The notes under the pieces were generated by a model. The model was given only the letters and a program-made list of their open reading frames with translations. It searched no databases and was not told where the DNA came from. From NCBI GenBank assembly GCA_037903475.1, contig JBAJFG010000248.1:62001-126000 (forward strand): DNA of 64,000 nucleotides, read 5' to 3'. The stretch is from Ancylostoma caninum (taxonomy: Eukaryota > Nematoda > Chromadorea > Rhabditida > Ancylostomatidae). This document shows positions 46,046 through 56,640 of this stretch, piece after piece (the first letter of the stretch is position 1; each line of letters opens with the position of its first letter). A program made the translations under genes and the position numbers.

Positions 46046-49000
46046 CTATTACGTCACTTAAAGTGAACGCGAAAAAGGCAATGACATGACATGACTTGAT
46101 CGAGTAACATCAACCGGTACGTTTGAGTAATGATACCCTCCACATCTTATCCTTGTTTTTCTGGGGAAATTATTTTGGACTTTTTCGAGCACACGTATGT
46201 CCTTTTTTCCATGTGGACAAAAAACTATAGAGCCAAATTCAAGTATGGGTCAGAAGTATGAATTATAAGCTTTCAGCAGCTCATATTTGTCCTTTAAACA
46301 GTTTTTTGAAGATCTGGTATGTGTAGGTAACCGCCTCTCTACAGAGACATCTGTAGCGATCAGCGCAGTCCAATTTGTTGTCATATCGAAAGTCTAGATC
46401 AACAACTTTATCGACACTTTCTATCGTATCTTTCTATCTTCACGAAACTGAATATCGGTATCATTTCTGTTGTAAATTTTAGTATCATCAGCAAACTGTT
46501 TGCAAGTGACACCTTTTTCCTCCAAAGACAGCGGTAAATCTGCAGTATACAGGGCAAACAGAACAACGAACAGAACTCCCACTCCCCCTTGCGGGACACC
46601 ACTTGGGACAATTCTGCAGGAGGAATAAAAAGAAATAATTTTGAGTTGGAATGTTCTGTTACACAAAAAATCTGAGAGCTAGTCGCAGATTTTTGAGTAT
46701 ACCCTTACACCTTATAGAGTACCATCTTATGACTGACTCGATCGAAAGCTTTGGAGTATATATAACATCACAAGGTTTCTTCCCATCCATCTACTCCAAT
46801 CATTCAATCATTCTAAAAAATTCAATTCTAAAAAATTTGTTTCTACAGATTTTCCTTGAACAAAGCTATGATGATTGCACGCTATTATTTCATCCTTCTC
46901 GAAATGATTCGCCAAATCTGCTTTTAGTCCTTTTTCAAAAACACTACAGAAGAACGAAGTAGTGCTGACAGGTCTATAATTGTCAACCTCAGTTGCGGGC
47001 TCTTTCTTTAGTAAGGGGTGATGAAAGAGGGCTTCCACCTGTATGGTACTTCGGAAAATATTAGCGACTGACTAAAAATGTATGCAAGAGGAGCAGCTAG
47101 TATATGTGCAATATTCTGAACAAACGACGTGGGTATAAAATCGGGTGTGAGAGAATAAGATTTCGGCCACTATTCGATCATCTCACAAACAGTGATTTCA
47201 TCAAACCATGGAAACGCTTCCATAGAATATTTTACGTTGGGATTGAACTCTGGCAATTCTTCTACATCTTTGGAGTACACCTCACAAAATTTTTCCGCCA
47301 GTAAGTTTGCTTTGTCAGAATCTGACAAAGCAAACTTACTGGCGGAAAAATTTTGACATTGCAATCTTGGCGCCTTTCTTTATACAAAGAATATGATGTG
47401 AAGCCTTCATTTTTTTAACTCAAAAACCCAAAGAAGAAGTTTCGCTGAATTGGTCACACTTGCTAATATCATCTGGAGGCTACTTCTGTGCAAAGTTGCG
47501 GGTGCTGGCCATGACGGGTCCATAGGCGAGTAAGTAATACGGAGATCACAAGAGAGCGGATATATCATTGCATCGGAAAGTATCTTAAAGGCAAGGGTCC
47601 ACCTCATCTTCGTAGTTCAGCTAACAGCGGATTCTGCATCTACTCGGCGCGATGGTTCCAACGGTATACATAAATTGTCTCAGAATGGTCCATAAACCCG
47701 TCTTCCAGGACGGGGTCTGTAACAGTTTGCCAACTCGAGTTGACATGTGAAGCCGTTGATCTTATCGACTGAACACGCCAAGACTCGTTGACCAACGCGG
47801 CAGCCGTGGCAGGCAGCCAGCACAGCTTGGAGCGATCCGCCTCCGGGCTCCAAATTTCTACCCAGCTCGTGCCTTTCAAAAATGGGTATTTCGTCGCTTC
47901 TGTGCCTGTTGATGTACATCCCGGGGATCAACATGATGAGAAGGTCTAGGATTAATGGTAAATCCAACAGGCAGAACGAGGTGGCCCCCTGCCTTTAACA
48001 AATTGAAGTGTGATGAAGAATATAGGAGCAAGGCTGGTATCGCAAGTACAAGTAGTCCGGAGCTGGCCAGGCGGCCAGACTGGTAGAACCTACGCAACTC
48101 ATTGGAGGGATTTAGTATTTGAGCTCAGTTAGTGAACATTTTCGCTTCTCTGTTAACTTCCTAGGAATTTCCGAAGCTTGGAGCTTGTGCTTGCACGTAC
48201 CTCAAGTGCTGTCTCACCCCACTTTCTATCATCCCCCAGAGGCGCAAGTCATGCAGAATTGGCCAATTTCTGTAGAAACAGGTCATGTACTTCACTGCAT
48301 TCACGGCTAACGATGTTCTCTGCGCTGTGCGATGTCCTCTGCGTATGATTATTCCATCTTCTCATCTTTCGAATCGAGCGACTGGTATAGTGAAAATCTC
48401 GAACAAGTTTGACGACCTGCCTACGCTCTTGCCTCTAGCCGCTACTCAGGTGTGAAAACTTCAGGCACACTCGCTCTAGAAGAACCAATTCAACTGAGTT
48501 TTCAATTTTTCAAACATGGTTCCAACTGAGTCTGTCCCAGAACAATCACCTGTAACAAACTCTGTAGGACCCATACACATACTCGGATTTGCAACTAACT
48601 ACTCAATATGTAACAATATCGCCACTGCATGAACACATGCGCACTCAAATGTCCACGCTTAGTTCCTAAATGGAAGTTGAATGCGTTCTTATTTACCCTA
48701 TAGAAGAATTTTAAGAAAAATGTGTGAGCTTAGCAAACTTCTTACACTCACAACGTGTTAGGCTGGCGGAAAAATCTTGTCCAAAAAGGAGCAGCCGCCC
48801 CTTGAAAAACCCCACGTCAAAAGGATGAATGGATGCAACAGTATGGAATGCTCCTGCTGAGACGACAGTCTACCCCCACCATCTAAGCACTCCAAGTTTG
48901 AAATTTGGCCAAAACAGTCGCGTAAAAAAGAAAAGATGAAAACTCTGCACTACCCCACCTTTCTTCCACACCAAATTCGCCACTTTTTCCAATGAAGAGG

Positions 49001-52000
49001 CCTATACAAACAAGCGAAACTGGATTGGGACACCGTTCCCTGTGTTTCCTATTCCTATCTAATCCATACTTCTACTCATTTTACTTTTGAGACTCCGGCA
49101 TCCCAAATAGCTGAAACTCCAGCTGTTTTTCTCTTGTGCACTCTCTTTCCCTCCCCCATTGTCTGCATCTTTGTGATATTTCTTTTCTGCATCCGGCATT
49201 AATCATTGTAAACCTCTATTTTAGATGATCGTTTTACTGAACGTTCTTTCCATATTATGGAGTGTTGAAATTGGTTTTGCCTTTCGCCTCTACACACTTG
49301 ACTCTACAATGTCAAGAACAAGAACAGGTAAACGGTTATCACACCCTCGAACTTCTCATCGAGTCAAGTGAACTGTAACTACATATAGGAGCAAAAAAAC
49401 CTCTGTTGGTGTGGATCCGGTTGAGCATGCTGAGCACCCTATGTAGCTCTTTTGCATCCAAAATGTTCCACCCACTTCCCACCAATGACCAGTTATGTAG
49501 TTTTTGGCAGTGAATGAAAGGCTGAGATCGCTGATTTCGTCGATAGACCCTTCCAAAGTACGGATTGTTTTCACTGATCAGTTACTGCCACGAATCTCTG
49601 GCTTCGTGGCAACTAGACTAGGTCAGTACTCCGTCCTGTGAAGAGGGAATCATTTCGTGTAATAAAAACCCTGGAATATTTCTCTCCGAGGGAAGACGGT
49701 AGGGTTGCCACTATAGCTGTGAAGGCAGCATTTTCCTACGCGATCTAGTCCTACTATATATATTTATTATGCTTCCATCTTAACATGATCCCTAGCCGGT
49801 CACCATATGCCCCACTTAGCGATGACACCAGCCGTAAGTATAAATGCGCTCCGCCAGAGCTAATAAAAATTCAGAATTAAGGGAACAAACTCGGAAGGAT
49901 ATAAGTAACGGAAAGTAATTAGTACTATTGTGTTGTGCCTCCTAATAATAATTGGTATCAATTGTGCGTAGATAGTTAAATGTATTTCGTATGATTAACG
50001 AACAAAACTTATAAACTTGTTGACTCATAGAACTACGAAATTCATTTCGATTGCAATACAGAATGCAATCCAGAATAGTTCCGCCCATATATGTAATAAT
50101 ATTCAATCAGCCCTTCATATAAACGTAGATGTTGTTCACACAATCAAAAGATTTTCGGGGAGCTACGCCTTGCTGAGATGTGAACGAGAGATGAGAGTGC
50201 ACCGAGTTAGAGCCGTGCCATTTTTCTGCATCTACTAGTGGTTACATATAAGAGAGCTAGAGAATCTTTCATATTGGAAGTTGCATATGGTGATAGGGAC
50301 GGATCATTGGCAGTAATCAAAGAAAGAAGACGCTCTCTCGTATGACGTTTTCCTGGAACTAAAATTGCAGCTTTGCCTGGAATCCACTTCAATTTTGTTG
50401 TTGTAATGCGATCAGATCCGCTTTATATTGAACCTCTCAGACCGTGCACATCTGGAGTCGTGAATCGCACTGCACAAAGCGCTTTCTCAAAGAAAAAAGC
50501 GATCGAAAGTTAAAGAGCCGCTATGTACATCGCAACAAGGCTGCTATTATTATAAACCAATCAAGCGGAACGTTACATTCTCACTAAAATATGTACGTGA
50601 AAATAGATATTTCGGTTCCAGGAAAATTTATAACCTCCGTTATGTTTTCGTTTCCGCTACCTTTCATGGTTCTTCTCTCTATTCTCTTCCATGATGTTCA
50701 AGCCACCGACGAACAGAAGGCGGATCTCATAGCTGACAAGGGAAGTGCAAGAGGCCATATTCGAAAATCGGGATGAAACCTATCTGGCTTGAATCTTTGT
50801 TGGAGAGGGTGTTACAGTATATATTTCATTATTGCCCTCGATTCCAAAAAACAAAAATCCCACCACAGTACCATATGCGCTGCAGCACTCGTCCGTCAGC
50901 GACGATGTGGCCGAGTGGGGAGGATGCGGACTGATAGGCAGGAGGTCGAGGGTTTGGATCCCGTCATTGACACTCGTTTTGCATTTTTGTTTTTTATTCC
51001 TCCTATGTTATTGAAATCAATTTTGGAGGGCTAGAAGACAACACTTGTCTTTACTGACGTACTAGCTATAGAATAACTACTATGCTATGAACGTAGTTTA
51101 GTGATCGTACAGCTTTCCCTCGAGTCGCTAGAAAATTGTAAAATTTTCATTCAAAACAAAAAAAGGATGGTCAATGAGAAAGCATTTACTGGCAGCAACG
51201 GTGCACACAGACAATGAAGTGTTCAAAGCAAAAGCGGTGAGAACAATGAGGTCGCAATCGCCGATTTGACCTTAAAAAGGGGTACTCCCCAAATGTGTGG
51301 TTTCCAAATGGCATCATCAGAAAATGGGGAAGAAAATACCTGCTCTACGGGTATGGGCTTTCCGCCGAATCCGACAAATCCCGATTCATACGGGAGGGGA
51401 GAGCAAACCTCATCAATTTCGGACATTATATCCCATTCCTCGTCCATCTTTTCCTCATCATCGACTTCTAGTTCTTCTTCATCTGCTATTGTAAGCTCGC
51501 AGTGAGCAGCCTCAAGAAGAATCCTTCCAAATGCTTCGGCCAACTTCCGCTCATCACGAGTTGCACAGTTGCCATCACCCGGACCAAACCGAGCCAACAA
51601 AAGGGCCACGACGCGTGAAGGTTCGAACATTATGAACCGAGTGGGAAAGATTTTGAGTTACAGTCGTGAAAAGTGACTGCTACTTTATAGCTAATCGAGG
51701 GAGAAAAGCAGGTTTTATATAACGTAGTTATTCCGTGCCTAGTGCGTCAGTAAGGATAAGTATTATCTTCTAACCTTTTAAATTTGATTTCAACAACACA
51801 GGGGGAATAAAAAAAATGAGAGAGCAAAACAGGTAGGTGCGCATGACGGGGTTCAAACTCTCGAGCTGACAGTGCAGCATCCTCCCCACTCGGCCACATC
51901 GTCGCTGACGGACGAGTGCTGCAGCGCATATGGTACTGTGGTGGGATTTTTGTTTTTTGAAGCCGAGGGCAGTAACAAAATATATACTGTAACACCCTCT

Positions 52001-53543
52001 CCAACAAAGATTCAAGCCAGATAGGTTTCATTCCGATTTGCGAGTCTGGCCTGTTGCACTTCCCTTGTGAGGTGAAAATTTTAAGATCATTTTTTGTCAC
52101 CTAGATAATGATTGCTGCTAAAGTTCTGATGTGTTCTACCGCCGATCAAGACAAGTTGGGATTTTGCGAATTCCAGAATCATCTACACAATCAGACTGAT
52201 TCGGCATTCTTTCTTATTATCCCCGAGAACTACAACAAGTTTGTTCTATTCAGTATTTGCACAGGCGGCTACATCTTTTCAATTCCCCTGGTGATCTTGG
52301 TTATCATTTTCAAAATAAGAAGGATCTTCTCAAATGTTCAACACAGCGAACGTACAATTGTAATCCACAAGTCGCTTCTGAAGAGTCTTATATTTCAGGT
52401 AAACACTTTCTCAGTTCAAACACCTGATGTTATTTCAATTTAGCAATATCATAAATCTAATATAAGTTCATTTTTTCTTACGTTCTTCCAGCCCTTTATC
52501 AATCTAAATTTTGCCTTCTTGGACTAGGTTGGCCAATTAGAAATACGTGTCGCCATTTTTCGTCTTGACCGTGTTATTGTTCTTTTGTACATATGCGTGG
52601 AGTCGTTTCGGAATGATTCATGGAGTGCAATGTGTACATCTTTCAAGTATCCGTATTTAGTACTTTGATCTTTAGAAATTCTGAAGGTCGACACTTTAAA
52701 ATTATTGTTCTTCTACATGCTATGTGGCTCTAAGCAAAGGTAGCAAGCACCCTACTTCAAGTCACGCTTTTAGAGGGCGGGACTCTGCCATTTGGCCACA
52801 TCCGTGCGACGATCCACTTTTTGGATAACAATGCTCATACTTGCGTAACTGAACTGAAGTTGCGCGTGTAAATCAATCTTTCGATCACCCTCCACTTCGT
52901 ATCCGAAAAGTCTATCAGCTGTGTCTTATTGTGTTCTCAAAATAGTAACTAGACTTCTCGTTTTTGTAATTAGTGCTTTCTTCCTGTAACATTTGGTGGG
53001 ATTTAGCACATCACGAAAAGCTCTTAAAAAATTTATTCTGGTGATCCACTGGTGAAAAGACGGAGCTCCTATTATAGAACTAGTCTAGACGAAGTTCAAC
53101 AGAAGAAAGAATAAGAGAGGAAAAACTGATAGCTTGCCCCATTCGCACGTTTGCACTCGAATGAACATCATGTTTCAGTCCATAATCCCATCGTTCTTCT
53201 TGTGTCTGCCCACTGCGTTAGTGGTTCTAGCTCCAACCAACCAAGAGGTCTTTGATGTCAGCAAACGTACGTTTTCTTTCATAGAAATAATTCAGCTAAT
53301 TAAGAAATGATGCACTTTATAGAGTCTCCAATTTATCCCTATGTGTTTATTGTCATCTCTCCACCACTGTTTGCTTGTTATTCACCAGCTCATGCCATTA
53401 CTACAATAGCAGTGACCAAGCCATACCGTGAATTCATCATGAAATGCTTTAGTAGAACATGCGGACAAAAAATAGCAGGAAATGTCCTACGAAGACAACC
53501 TCTCATGACCGTATCTTGTAGCGTTATTCGAACGAATAATTAA
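44157..53543 (+). CDS. Serpentine chemoreceptor C (Srh/Sri-like 7TM), interrupted in exon 4
   Basis: Exons: E1 44157-44309 (MSDFAFIFLTIHMVR, YKWVLL), E2 44391-44519 (MIFSLLILPARLGG, LFPDAGEIF), E3 49225-49327 (ILWSVEIGFAFRLY), E4 from 50622 (FPLPFMVLLSILFHDVQATD), E5 ending 52398 with ERTIVIHKSLLKSLIFQ (start 52177 by homology, or 52105 if the frame upstream is used), E6 53179-53266 (IIPSFFLCLPTALVVLAP), E7 53323-53543 (YSPAHAITTIAVTKPYREF, stop). Start chosen to give the 51-codon first exon seen in B and D. Intron 2 is 4.7 kb and carries a LINE, a MITE and a microsatellite. A 1333-bp element splits E4 at 50736, so the gene is probably inactive unless spliced around. Sensory GPCR role is from family knowledge. 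Confidence 0.78.
44520..45292 (+). other. Start of receptor C intron 2; nothing recognised
   Basis: No coding sequence. A G-run (about 44769-44777) and direct repeats CATGCATACC(T/C)A..CAAAA near 44990-45110. Confidence 0.4.
45293..45340. repeat. Perfect 21-bp hairpin
   Basis: Arms 45293-45313 and 45320-45340 (AAAAAAAGCCTGAGAGTCCG and complement), loop TTAACG. It looks like a bacterial terminator, but in this nematode setting is more likely a MITE core or a foldback duplication. Confidence 0.9.
45905..46045. repeat. (ATT)n microsatellite
   Basis: About 45 units of ATT/TTA with few interruptions (one C and one G). Low-complexity DNA; the frame through it is meaningless. Confidence 0.97.
46150..47360 (-). 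pseudogene. CR1-like LINE reverse transcriptase, 5'-truncated and decayed
   Basis: Read right to left: DKANLLAEKFCEVYS and PNVKYSMEAFPWFDEIT (about 47170-47320), NYRPVSTTSFFCSVFEKGLK (about 46920-46970), SGVPQGGVGVLF (RT motif B), then FADDTKIYNRND (catalytic ADD, about 46460-46490). Further on, PILEFGSIVFCPHGKKDI (about 46170-46260) matches the RT C-terminus of CR1/Rex-type elements. Frameshifts and stops interrupt it. The 5' end sits in a 71-bp palindrome, beyond which no more LINE is certain. Non-LTR elements insert by target-primed reverse transcription and are often 5'-truncated. Confidence 0.82.
47285..47355. repeat. 71-bp palindrome, perfect 34-bp arms
   Basis: Arms 47285-47318 and 47322-47355 with loop AAT. 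Arms read CAAAATTTTTCCGCCAGTAA then GTTTGCTTTGTCAG. It lies at the 5' end of the LINE coding sequence, and one arm encodes DKANLLAEKF. Confidence 0.97.
47585..48003 (-). mobile_element. MITE family with AAGGCAG...CCACCT ends, copy 2
   Basis: Reverse-complement match to 2883-3301 throughout, with end sequence GAGGTGGACCCTTGCCTTTAAG on the low side. No transposase; non-autonomous. Confidence 0.8.
48004..49224 (+). other. End of receptor C intron 2; nothing recognised
   Basis: No coding sequence or named repeat seen. Ends at the TTTTAG acceptor of exon 3. Confidence 0.4.
49328..50621 (+). other. Intron 3 of receptor C; nothing recognised
   Basis: No coding sequence. Ends at the GTTCCAG acceptor of exon 4. 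Confidence 0.4.
50736..52068. mobile_element. Inverted-repeat element with tRNA-like arms, inside receptor C exon 4
   Basis: Ends read ACAAGGGAAGTGCAA (50736) and its complement (to 52068). Arms of about 350-410 bp are diverged inverted copies. Each arm carries GATGTGGCCGAGTGGGGAGG followed about 35 bp later by GAGGGTTTGGATCCCG or GAGAGTTTGAACCCCG, matching the A box (TGGCCGAGTGG) and B box (GGTTCGANNCC) of Ser/Leu-type tRNA genes. So the arms may be two inverted tRNA-derived SINEs, or one foldback element. No clear target duplication was found. Confidence 0.7.
51223..51630 (-). CDS. Acidic 135-residue ORF inside the inverted-repeat element
   Basis: Unrecognised. The only frame in the spacer between the two arms; Met at 51630. 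It has a hydrophobic N-terminus (VVALLLARFGPG), an Ala/Glu-rich helix (RKLAEAFGRILLEAAH), then an acidic cluster with many Asp/Glu residues (about 46-70; DEEELEVDDEEKMDEEWD is part), and a C-terminal segment containing KPHIWGVPLF. It may be a fragment of an element protein; no transposase motif is visible and it could be non-functional. Confidence 0.35.
   Translation of the reverse strand: MFEPSRVVALLLARFGPGDGNCATRDERKLAEAFGRILLEAAHCELTIADEEELEVDDEEKMDEEWDIMSEIDEVCSPLPYESGFVGFGGKPIPVEQVFSSPFSDDAIWKPHIWGVPLFKVKSAIATSLFSPLLL
52399..53178 (+). other. Intron 5 of receptor C, possible mariner scrap
   Basis: Reading about 52815-52870 gives FLDNNAHTCVTELKLRV, faintly like the mariner DNARPH block. 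Too short to call. Otherwise nothing. Confidence 0.25.
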
Positions 53544-53689
53544 TACGATAAACTATTTAAATTATGATTATGACATTGGAGTCCTCCTATATGAATCCTC
53601 CTATATAAATCCTCATAGTTCAGCAGAATCTTTCACGGATCTCCCTCATTCTAGGGACTTCGGTTGTTCGTGGTTGGATACCGAACGGA

Positions 53690-56640
53690 AAAGCAAAATT
53701 CATCTAGTAGCTTTTTTGCAGGGATTTCAGACTCGTAAGCAAGAATCGCAAGAACACCACGTTGAAATCTTGAGCGTAGTGATTGTCCTGTTTATGCTTC
53801 CCAAGGCCGGAACCAAGCTGCCACCTTTTTTGCTAGCTGTTCTTCTACGCGCTCCCTCAGTACCCGTCCCGTTTCACCAGTATACAAAGCATTGCACTCT
53901 GAACACTTTATCTGGTATATCATACCAGACTTAGAGCAATCTCCCTCCTTACCGAGCCCGGAAAAAGTGATAGTCGGTAGGGGAGAGGTCTGGAGAGTAA
54001 GGTGGGTGAGGGAGAACTCGATGCCTAACTGCGTCAGTTTTTGCCGGGTGAGTTTTGAAGTGTGAGGCCCAGCGTTATCCTGAAGCTGGAGAGGCCCACC
54101 TCTGTTTACCACTGCCAGCCACATTTGTCGCAACTTTTCATACACCAAGTCTAAATCACAACAGTAAGACTCTGATTTAACAGCCTGACCAAGTTGCAGA
54201 AGGCTATAATGAATAACACCCTTACAACACCACCAAACTGTCAACATGATCTTTCTAGGGTGAAGATCTGGTTTAGGGAAGCTTGGAGGGTAGAGAACTT
54301 GTCTACCCATACATAACCACGTTTCTTATTATAGGAGCCATTTTTCATCTACAGTTAATAAACAGTCAAGAAATGGCTCGATTTTCTGGCGAACGAGGAG
54401 GTTAGAACAGATCTCGTAGCGGGTGGATTACTGGTCATCGGTCAGATAATGGGGTGTTCACTTTTACATTTTCCTCACCATGCCAATGGAGGCCAAATGT
54501 TTTGAAACTGTAGCATAGTGAACCACAAGGCCTGGCGCCAACGTACGATTAGTAGTATCGGGTTTCGTTTCCACCGCTGCTCTCAGTGCTTGATCATCCA
54601 GCGACATGCTTCGACCACGACCGGGTTTATCTTCGAGATCAAAATCGCCGGAAAACAACTTTGCGAACCAGCACCTCACTGTCCTTTCGGAAAGAGAATC
54701 CACGCCAAAAGCAAGCGCTATATTACGGGCTGCTTCCGCAGCAGAATGGCTGATTTTGAACTCGTACAACATGATCACTCAAAAATCGCGTCGGCTCACC
54801 ATTTTTCGCGACCCTATAAAAAGTCCAGGGAAGAGCTAGCCAGATTATTGAAGAAGCACCTGAAAGAGCAGGACAAACCCTACCAGGAGCTAGCACAAGT
54901 TGGCTTGAAGTTGTTGATTTGGTCAAGAAAAGTTTTTTTTCAAGCATACCGTAAAACGGCCATTATTTTCGTAACAACCTAATATATTACGCACTAACTG
55001 CTTTTTGATGTTATCGTTTACCAGAATGCATCATTTTGCAGTTGTGCTTGTACTAGACATTTACTTAGTTCATCATTCGCCTCATCAGTCCCAAAAGGAA
55101 AACATAGCGGGAGTTTGTTCTCATGTGAAATATCCGAAATTAGAGCGGGTCGTTTAGCTGTTGTGTACCCGTTATAGCTTGCCATGCTTGATGCTAACTG
55201 GAGCAACTCTTGGCGCTCAGCTTCATCAGTGCAAACTGGGTAGCGGTCCCAAACACATTACGTGAAACGACGCATTTCACAGCTGTAGGATGTGCGGAAG
55301 TCGCGTTCAAAATGATGTTCTTTCTTAGAACTGGTCTTGAATTAGTCCATTTTACCTTAATCATGCTGTCGTTAGGACTTTTTGGGTTTTCTCGTGTAAA
55401 CCTGATGTAATGTGACTGCTGTCTGAGGATGTTGAAACACTCGTTCAATCCGGACTGTGTTGAGGTGGCGATGCAACATTCATCAAAATAGAGGCAATAC
55501 GTCAAGGGCAAACGCGCCAACACCTGTTCCTCCACTTACGAAGCAAACCGCGAAGATAGGTGCGAACCTTGGACCCATAACAATCTGGGTAAAGCACTGC
55601 CCGGACCACTTGCAAACATGACAGTTTAGAAGTTCATTGACCAACGCAGTTGTGTCTGCTACGACCATCCCGTACATCTCAATAGTCGAAGCATGCATTT
55701 TCAGCACGTCCGCTACTGCTTGTAACGCTGCGTTATTCTGAACATTTTTATGCAAGGAAATCACGTCGAGTCATTCCAAGACACAGTTTTGATTAAATTT
55801 TGTTTTGCGCAGATGTTCAAGAAATTGACGCGTGCTTGTGAAGTGGGAGGGCACCTCTTCTAAAGGCTCGCTCACACTTTTCCGCAAAGACCATGAGATA
55901 CGGTAGGTTGGATCCAACACACTTCGGTATAGGCCTTGCATTAAAGGCATTCGCAGACATATGTGTCGCAGACATATGTATTCTACATATTCGTATATTC
56001 TACATATTACGTACATATTCGCAGACATATGTATCCTGTATCACGCTGGGAGACTTTGTGGATCCTTAGTAGGCTGTAAAATTGTCGAGCTTGAGACGAG
56101 CAAACCGACTTTCCAGTCTGACCAATCGCGGCAGTTAATTTCCCGCATTATGCCATGAATCCTTCCTCAGTTGCGAGACCGTCTATAGTATCATCTTTCA
56201 GGTGGAGCTCAGTGATTTTGCGATCCAACGATTGCAGTATGACAACGAACTCTACACCTTTATGACTCATCCAGACTCAAATTGTGTCGTTTCTTTCTAA
56301 CTATCACAGTTTCTCTAAACAACTTCCACTGTTCGTGTGTGATGTTGCTGTAACGGTACTTTTTATATTTGTTGTAGACATCAAGTACCGCTGATGGCAA
56401 TACGCGAAATACAACATCAACTTCAAAATTAGGCTCCGGTTCTTTGTAAAAGAGGCGCGCAAAAGTAACCCTGAGCAACAACCTTTTGCTAACTAGCGAA
56501 GGTGTTGTGCTCGACTATCACTTTTCGCCTCTTCGCGGAAAAGTTCTCTCAACCTCTGAAGCCCTCCTACTAGGTTGCGGGACGTTTCTGCATTCACAAT
56601 GGGGGCCGATGAGGAGGAAAGACGGAGGCTATATATTTCT
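53690..56640 (-). pseudogene. Older PLE copy with degenerate active site, split by mariner
   Basis: On the minus strand from about 56640: APIVNAETSRNLVGGLQRL, LFYKEPEPNFEVDVVFRVL, NITHEQWKLF, then FTSTRQFLEHL (about 55810), CKWSGQCF and MGPRFAPIFAV (motif B region), YCLYFDECC (about 55475-55500) in place of YCRYIDDCC, then ENKLPLCFPF (about 55100) and, after the mariner, GDCSKSGMIYQIKC and YTGETGR (about 53890). Many stops and frameshifts; about 15 residues around the CVTCPYG block are missing at the mariner junction. It shares domain order with the 30-41 kb copies but is clearly diverged and inactive. A short (GCAGACATATGT)-type repeat interrupts it near 55945-56040. Confidence 0.85.
53957..54982 (-). 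mobile_element. Mariner with decayed transposase, 3'-truncated
   Basis: The 5' end is at 54982 (TTAGGTTGTTACGAAAATAA on the minus strand), next to TA. Transposase: LYEFKISHSAAEAARNI and SERTVRCWFAKLFSGDFDLE (54778 down), TVDEKW (first catalytic Asp, about 54345), IMLTVWWCCKGVIHYSLLQL, LQDNAGPHTSKLTRQKL (second), PHPPYSPDLSPTDYHFF in one frame (third) around 53965-54020. These correspond to the DD34D triad of Hsmar1/irritans-type mariners. Stops after VRKM and after EKWLL, and a frameshift near 54025, inactivate it. The 3' end is lost at about 53957, where PLE sequence resumes. Confidence 0.88.

Noticed and set aside
45879..46061. Open frame of poly-isoleucine
   Set aside because: It is translation of the (ATT)n microsatellite.
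50880..50960. Functional tRNA gene
   Set aside because: A- and B-box-like sequences are present, but the acceptor stem does not pair and the T stem is mismatched; a tRNA-derived repeat is more likely.
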